A stretch of DNA of 64,000 nt from a virus. This document shows positions 60,033 through 64,000 of this stretch, piece after piece. Under the pieces are notes generated by a model. The model was not told where the DNA came from, made no database searches, and worked only from the letters and a program-made list of their open reading frames with translations. Each line of letters begins with the position of its first letter. The first letter of the stretch is position 1. Location: positions 124,001-188,000 of the IMG/VR virus record IMGVR_UViG_3300037042_002125. One strand, given 5' to 3'. The position numbers were made by a program, and so were the translations under genes.

Positions 60033-60140
60033 TTATGTGACAGCATCTCCAGACAATTTGTTCTCCCACTTGACTATCCTGTACGACAAATATATGGGAA
60101 GCCATACAAGGAGAGCCATGTAAATGTATTCACTCATCAT
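60033..60140 (-). CDS. 35-residue membrane microprotein
   Basis: Encoded on the minus strand from ATG (complement of 60138-60140) to TAA (complement of 60033-60035). The start overlaps the stop of the gene before it as ATGA. One helix (YIYMALLVWLPIYLSYRIV) and a short polar tail. Last gene of the minus-strand operon before the terminator. Function unknown. Confidence 0.5.
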   Translation of the reverse strand: MMSEYIYMALLVWLPIYLSYRIVKWENKLSGDAVT

Positions 60141-60286
60141 TTCTTTTTCTCATAGAACTGGCGATTCCACATGTCGTAAGCATATCCTGCTATACGTGCC
60201 AACACGTACAGAACAATCAAGACACATACAACGATTATTAGACCGTTATCAAGCATCTCGATGATTCTGGTGAAAGTAGTTCCCAT
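60137..60286 (-). CDS. 49-residue membrane microprotein
   Basis: Minus-strand gene starting one base after the stop of the Acb2/Tad1-like gene. GAGGAGGCC upstream is a strong ribosome site. One transmembrane helix (about 15-34: GLIIVVCVLIVLYVLARIAG) and a basic, Lys-rich C-terminus (YEKKK). It is coupled to the 35-residue gene after it. Function unknown. Confidence 0.55.
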   Translation of the reverse strand: MGTTFTRIIEMLDNGLIIVVCVLIVLYVLARIAGYAYDMWNRQFYEKKK

Positions 60287-60287
60287 G

Positions 60288-60650
60288 TCAGGCCTCCTCT
60301 TTACCCTCTACCCCACGCACCATACGCCGTGCAGTCCTTACTTCGAGGTTCACCAACGCTTCTTCCATGTGTTGGATGGCTCGCTGGTTCTCATCGCAGC
60401 CAAATTTAGCATCCAAAAACTTTGTGCGGTGAATCAAGATCGCCAGCAAAGCCTCGTTGGTTAAGCCATTTACTCCAGATTTTGGAACTGGGCCGTATTG
60501 AAACTTGATCAGACATGAATCTTCGCCTAAAGCAACTTCGTAATAGTGTCCAGTTACGTTCGAAATAATCCCACTAGGGAAGAAGGTTCGTCCTGCAATG
60601 GCTGTTACGGTCACCCCATTGTGGTCTTTGTAAATTTGTGGATCTGGCAT
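60288..60650 (-). CDS. Acb2/Tad1-hairpin-type protein, candidate anti-CBASS/anti-Thoeris sponge
   Basis: A 120-residue protein. The ATG at 60650 (with AGGAGAACC upstream) is chosen over 60731, which overlaps folE. The N-terminal 50 residues are beta-rich. The C-terminal part reads GPVPKSGVNGLTNEALLAIL, then C-D-E-N-x-x-A-I and MEEALVNLEVRTARRM, ending RGVEG. This matches the helical hairpin of the phage family I know as the Acb2/Tad1 hairpin domain, whose characterised members bind cyclic dinucleotides or TIR-made cyclic ADP-ribose and thereby block CBASS or Thoeris defence. The beta part plus hairpin and total length fit Tad1-like members. Binding activity here is inferred. It is encoded in the same operon as the 7-deazaguanine genes. 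Confidence 0.6.
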   Translation of the reverse strand: MPDPQIYKDHNGVTVTAIAGRTFFPSGIISNVTGHYYEVALGEDSCLIKFQYGPVPKSGVNGLTNEALLAILIHRTKFLDAKFGCDENQRAIQHMEEALVNLEVRTARRMVRGVEGKEEA

Positions 60651-60663
60651 GGTGTAGGTTCTC

Positions 60664-61356
60664 CTATTTCTTTCCCATTGATACAAGTGATAAAAATTCA
60701 GCTTTAGCAGTGGTAGTCTTGAACACACCACTCAACTTGGATGTAACCGTATCTGAGCAGGCATCTTCTACCCCACGAGTACGGACGCACATATGTTCTG
60801 CCTCTATCAAGACCGCAACGTGTTCTGTTCCAAGAACAAACTTTAGTGTCTCACATATTTGGCTAGCAAGACGCTCTTGTATCTGCGGACGCCTGCAGAA
60901 AAACTCAACGATACGGTTGATCTTACTCAGGCCCAACACCTTGTCTTTGGCTATGTACGCCACGTGGGCGCAACCAATTATAGGAAGAATGTGATGTTCG
61001 CACGTGGAGTTGACAGTGATATTGCGTTCGAGAACCATCTCGTCTACTTGCATCTTGTTCTCGACAACAGTAGCCTTTGGGAAATTGTCGTAATCTAATC
61101 CCCAGAAGATTTCGTTGAGATACATCTTGGCAACACGCTTGGGAGTATCAGCCAAAGAGTCATCAGACAGATCCATACCTAAAGCCTGCAAGATACCAGT
61201 TACGTGATCTTGGATTGCCTGTAGCTGAACAGATTTTGTAACCTCTGCATTATTGCTCGGAAGCCTTGTCATTGGCGTTTCGATGCCTAGGCTTTTCAAG
61301 TGAGCCTCGACTCTGCCACCCAGGAATACATCTGCTTTTGCGTCGTCAGTTTTCAT
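60664..61356 (-). CDS. folE: GTP cyclohydrolase I
   Basis: A 230-residue protein. [20 protein letters not shown] contains the zinc-binding Cys/His and catalytic His, then [24 protein letters not shown] is the family signature. A second conserved block near the end has [21 protein letters not shown], with the second zinc Cys. It turns GTP into dihydroneopterin triphosphate, the first step of both folate and 7-deazaguanine synthesis. With QueD and QueE in the same operon, the queuosine-type route is the likely purpose. The N-terminal 25 residues are an extra. Confidence 0.95.
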   Translation of the reverse strand: MKTDDAKADVFLGGRVEAHLKSLGIETPMTRLPSNNAEVTKSVQLQAIQDHVTGILQALGMDLSDDSLADTPKRVAKMYLNEIFWGLDYDNFPKATVVENKMQVDEMVLERNITVNSTCEHHILPIIGCAHVAYIAKDKVLGLSKINRIVEFFCRRPQIQERLASQICETLKFVLGTEHVAVLIEAEHMCVRTRGVEDACSDTVTSKLSGVFKTTTAKAEFLSLVSMGKK

Positions 61357-61373
61357 TGTTATCCTTGTTTAGA

Positions 61374-62294
61374 TTAGGCCATTGAGGCGTATAGATGCAT
61401 TTGGAGACACAGCCGGTAGCCCATATGCAAGGCGTAGTTGGCAGCGTACTCATGGTTTATTTGGTTCTCTTTCTGGTTGAGCAACCCTGGTGTCCAGAAA
61501 CTAATCACTTCGTCTACAGTAGAACGCTCATGCAGGCTAGGTGTGTATGTACCGTCTGCACCCTTCTTTGTAAGCCGCAGGATTTTCGACTGTTGTGGCA
61601 CATCGTTGTAGATGTTCATTGGGGATATATAGATTTCCCTGCCAGTGCGAGCCTTCCATTCTTGAGCCCATTGAGGTACGTTCCAGTACGGGCTGTCAAA
61701 ATCTTGCTTGACAACGAATTTCAAACACTGAACAGAATCTAGAACCTTATCGTTTGGTTTGAGGTACTCAGTAGGTACACCATTCTTCTCGCCACACTTG
61801 GGACTACATACAAACGTAACAAAGTCTGGCACTCTCGTGTTGAGCAAACCATTGCTTTCGATTTGGACATGCTTGTATGCAAACTGTTGCCGCATCAAGA
61901 ACTCATACAAGTTATCTTGCAGCAAAGGCTCTCCACCAGTGACGACCAATATGCAGCCGTAAGGCCCAAGCTTTCTGTCAAACTTTGTTTCCTTATCAAA
62001 GCTCTTAGGCAATACCCAAAGAGGTGCAGGAGTCCCGCCTTCATTCCAGTGATCGCATATGGTAGCGTAGGCTTTCGCCTCTATTTGCTCGTAGGTAAGC
62101 CAGTCACCTTGGTCAAAGAACGTGTCGCAGAAGTGACAATTGAGATTGCACTTAGCAAGACGTATGAACAAGGCAGGCATTCCTGCATAAGGTCCCTCGC
62201 CTTGTATTGTGAAAAACATGCTCGTCACGTACAGGGAATTCGCGGGTGCGTCTTTGAAGAACTTCTTGCCAGTTATTTCGTTAGTTCCAAACAT
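61374..62294 (-). CDS. queE: 7-carboxy-7-deazaguanine synthase (radical SAM)
   Basis: A 306-residue protein. TIQGEGPYAG and C49-N-L-N-C53-H-F-C56-D-T form the QueE start and the radical-SAM [4Fe-4S] site (C-x3-C-x2-C). LVVTGGEPLLQ is the SAM-binding GGE motif. Later HVQIESNGLLNT and CSPKCGEKN follow the family. It converts carboxy-tetrahydropterin to 7-carboxy-7-deazaguanine. It is longer than bacterial QueE (about 220) owing to a C-terminal extension and an insert. Confidence 0.95.
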   Translation of the reverse strand: MFGTNEITGKKFFKDAPANSLYVTSMFFTIQGEGPYAGMPALFIRLAKCNLNCHFCDTFFDQGDWLTYEQIEAKAYATICDHWNEGGTPAPLWVLPKSFDKETKFDRKLGPYGCILVVTGGEPLLQDNLYEFLMRQQFAYKHVQIESNGLLNTRVPDFVTFVCSPKCGEKNGVPTEYLKPNDKVLDSVQCLKFVVKQDFDSPYWNVPQWAQEWKARTGREIYISPMNIYNDVPQQSKILRLTKKGADGTYTPSLHERSTVDEVISFWTPGLLNQKENQINHEYAANYALHMGYRLCLQMHLYASMA

Positions 62295-62302
62295 GGTTCA
62301 TC

Positions 62303-63103
62303 CTATACAGCATCTTTGCTTGTCTCATATCGACCCTCAAATGCCTTGAGAGAGTTTGCAAGGGCGATCTCGTAGTTGTCACTTAGCCACTGTTTGATCG
62401 TTGCCAGATCAGGCGGCGTGGTTTGTTTGTCCAACCAGGCAGTAAGGAAGTAGTTGTCTTGGTTAGCCCCATCCCACAGCTTGAGATACCGATCTACGGC
62501 ATAGTACCCATACTTGAACGTACCTGCCTTGTACCCTTTGTCTTGGCGGAATTGATTCAGCAAAGCCTTTGCCATGTAGCGGGTGTAGAGGTTACGCAAG
62601 TCAAAGTCAATTGATCTTGAAAGGCTGAACAACAAAGACCAAGGGTTAAGGCCAAGCAACCCGTGTGCTTCCACGTACTCACTTGCGCTGTTCAAATTCA
62701 GGCTAGCCATTAGCATCTTTGCCAAAGACAAAGTCTTAACTTTATCCACAGACAAATCTGCAGACATTTGAAGGCTTCGGTAGATGCTCTCAATTGCTTC
62801 ATCGGCGTCTTGGCTATCAATCACTGATTGGCTGAGCATGAAGTGAACTGCGTCTACTATCTCCATTTTGCAGTTACCTAGGTCTTGCTTATCTCCTGAC
62901 CACCACTCGTAGCCGTAGCTGTTAACGAACTCACCGATCTCTTGAGAGGCTGCTAGGCTGTAATCAAACTCCTGGGTGCGGCCTTTGTTAAGCCAATCCT
63001 CGTTGTAGGCTTTGGTGTTCAAAGCAATCTGGTTAAATACCATTTCACGTATCATCGAATACGCTGGTGAGGTTTTGAAATCTTCGCCGAAGAGGTTAAC
63101 CAT
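62303..63103 (-). CDS. dUTPase-like, all-alpha dimeric (MazG-type)
   Basis: A 266-residue protein. EIGEFVNSYGYEWWSGDKQD followed by KMEIVDAVHFMLSQS is the E-x-x-E...W...K-x-E-x-x-D metal/pyrophosphatase pattern of dimeric dUTPases. The remainder is helical, with VDRYLKLWDGANQDNY towards the end. It should hydrolyse dUTP to dUMP and keep uracil out of DNA. A relaxed substrate such as a modified dNTP is possible in this modified-base operon, but that is speculation. Confidence 0.75.
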   Translation of the reverse strand: MVNLFGEDFKTSPAYSMIREMVFNQIALNTKAYNEDWLNKGRTQEFDYSLAASQEIGEFVNSYGYEWWSGDKQDLGNCKMEIVDAVHFMLSQSVIDSQDADEAIESIYRSLQMSADLSVDKVKTLSLAKMLMASLNLNSASEYVEAHGLLGLNPWSLLFSLSRSIDFDLRNLYTRYMAKALLNQFRQDKGYKAGTFKYGYYAVDRYLKLWDGANQDNYFLTAWLDKQTTPPDLATIKQWLSDNYEIALANSLKAFEGRYETSKDAV

Positions 63104-63105
63104 GG

Positions 63106-63648
63106 TCAGTCCTTGTTGGTGTTTGAGATAAATGAGCTACGGCTCTTTGGAGTCTCCCACCAATCGACACGAGAGCAGGTAACCCCCAAAGCCTTCATCT
63201 TTATTGAGACTAAAGTGTGCATCCACTTTGCAAAATTCTCGCTCGTTGGTACAAAGTCTACAACTAGCATACCACCATACAGCTCTTGCAATAAAGGGGA
63301 CATTGAATCGTTTTCAACAGTCCATGCTACCTCCACTCCTTCCAGCTCTACTGGTTGTAATCTAGATGTTTCTGGGAATAGAATTAACCTTAGTGGATCA
63401 TTTCTGTCAATGACAAACTTGTGATCAATAAAAGTATTTAGCCACTTCTTAAGCCACTCCAAGTGCCTAAAATCTGTAACCATACCTCGCACCAACGTGT
63501 CTGAGCTTAAAAAGACTTGAACTTTTGCTTCATGGCCGTGCAGATGCCTACAGGCGCATTTCAAGTCTTCTGAAAATCTACCGTCTAATTCTTGACTCCA
63601 AACTCTATGGCCATAACAGAACTCAAAAGTCTTATCAATGTTGAACAT
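63106..63648 (-). CDS. queD: 6-carboxy-5,6,7,8-tetrahydropterin synthase
   Basis: A 180-residue protein. FEFCYGHRVW (H14 as zinc ligand) and C33-R-H-L-H37-G-H39 are the QueD/PTPS active-site motifs, with C33 as catalytic Cys and H37/H39 as zinc ligands. MVTDFRHLEWLKKWL and FIDHKFVI are the other family blocks. It makes carboxy-tetrahydropterin from dihydroneopterin triphosphate. First gene of the operon, with a TGTAAATA box 28 bases upstream. Confidence 0.92.
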   Translation of the reverse strand: MFNIDKTFEFCYGHRVWSQELDGRFSEDLKCACRHLHGHEAKVQVFLSSDTLVRGMVTDFRHLEWLKKWLNTFIDHKFVIDRNDPLRLILFPETSRLQPVELEGVEVAWTVENDSMSPLLQELYGGMLVVDFVPTSENFAKWMHTLVSIKMKALGVTCSRVDWWETPKSRSSFISNTNKD

Positions 63649-63676
63649 GGTTTCTTCCTTTATATCAATGTAATTT

Positions 63677-63684
63677 TATTTACA
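63677..63684 (-). promoter_or_regulatory. TGTAAATA box upstream of queD
   Basis: TGTAAATA on the minus strand, 28 bases before the queD ATG. It probably starts the deazaguanine operon. The 62-base gap 63649-63710 holds nothing else I can name. Confidence 0.4.
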
Positions 63685-63710
63685 CTCTAAGTTACTACAT
63701 GGTGTAAACT

Positions 63711-64000
63711 ATGAACCTAAATACCGCAGTAAAAAAATTCCTATCTTATGCAGATAAAAATGGCATACGTAGACTTTATGAAGTCCTACCTGGTTGGTTG
63801 AAAGCTAATTACCCGTCTGTTTATTTCTCTACTCCTGAGTTCAAATTGTTAGAACACCTGCCACACAAGAACGATCACGCATACAGGGATATGTCTAAAA
63901 AAGACAAGGCTAAAGTAAAGGCCTCACGTACACAACTATATAATGCTATTGCTAAACAGGCTTTGAAAATCCGACATTGCTACGGTTGTGGAGTCGAACT
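63711..64000 (+). CDS. 3'-truncated gene with zinc-binding Cys pair, unknown
   Basis: ATG 63711 opens a frame that runs off the window (96 codons seen). It is basic and helical. KIRHCYGCGVEL at the very end carries a C-x2-C pair, the first half of a zinc finger of the kind found in HNH endonucleases and other small nucleic-acid-binding proteins. A homing-endonuclease-like gene is possible, but the catalytic part is outside the window. Confidence 0.45.
   Translation, partial: MNLNTAVKKFLSYADKNGIRRLYEVLPGWLKANYPSVYFSTPEFKLLEHLPHKNDHAYRDMSKKDKAKVKASRTQLYNAIAKQALKIRHCYGCGVE

Overview
This window is the interior of a large, tailed, contractile-tail (myovirus-type) bacteriophage genome. The evidence is a T4-like baseplate gene run (gp27-like hub, gp5/gpV-like spike, gp25, gp6/J, tail-protein-I-like), several tail fibre genes, a gp20-like portal, a large terminase, a prohead protease and a phage-type replication set. 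Genes are tightly packed with many ATGA/GTGA stop-start overlaps. No rRNA or tRNA gene was seen. A host with an outer membrane (Gram-negative) is inferred from a lipobox protein paired with a membrane-anchored coiled-coil protein (spanin-like), from two peptidoglycan-cutting domains in tail proteins, and from the muramidase-type endolysin. The exact phage or host was not identified.

Layout. (1) 1-9237, plus strand: tail and baseplate genes, including an M15 peptidase-domain protein and an SLT-domain protein. (2) 9294-19253: tail fibres, including a 2643-residue protein with a collagen-like Gly-X-Y region of about 1400 residues, then YadA-head-like repeats and a C-terminal S74 self-cleaving chaperone. 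(3) 19326-22387, minus strand: two glycosyltransferase genes, one fused to a methyltransferase, plus two small genes. (4) 22470-27185: a PKD-domain relic, endolysin, two more putative glycosyltransferases, the prohead protease and unknowns. (5) 27175-29692, minus strand: primase, spanin-like pair, acidic protein. (6) 29835-43320, plus strand: Cas4-like nuclease, flap endonuclease, metallopeptidase, many small genes, SWIM-type protein, sigma-like factor, beta-type sliding clamp, SF2 helicase, degenerate AAA+ loader and DnaB-like helicase. (7) 43335-50992: packaging genes, with an intein-split large terminase, portal, and a probable mono-ADP-ribosyltransferase. (8) 51002-59957: NAD-dependent DNA ligase, a permuted NlpC/P60-like protein, a second S74 fibre, a separate small collagen-like protein, a SprT-like protein and a type IB topoisomerase. 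(9) 60033-63648, minus strand: two tiny membrane proteins, an Acb2/Tad1-hairpin-like protein, folE, queE, a dUTPase and queD. A partial plus-strand gene runs off the right edge.

How the genes fit together. The replication block supplies primase, helicase, loader, clamp, ligase, topoisomerase and nucleases, but no DNA polymerase is in view. The sigma-like gene lies next to the clamp gene, which recalls T4 late transcription. A TGTAAATA(C) box resembling the T4 late element recurs in front of six transcription units. FolE, QueD and QueE make the early intermediates of preQ0, which points to 7-deazaguanine DNA modification. Next to them is a candidate cyclic-nucleotide sponge against CBASS/Thoeris. 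The glycosyltransferases beside the collagen-like fibre suggest that Thr-rich Gly-Pro-Thr triplets may be glycosylated, as in bacterial collagen-like surface proteins.
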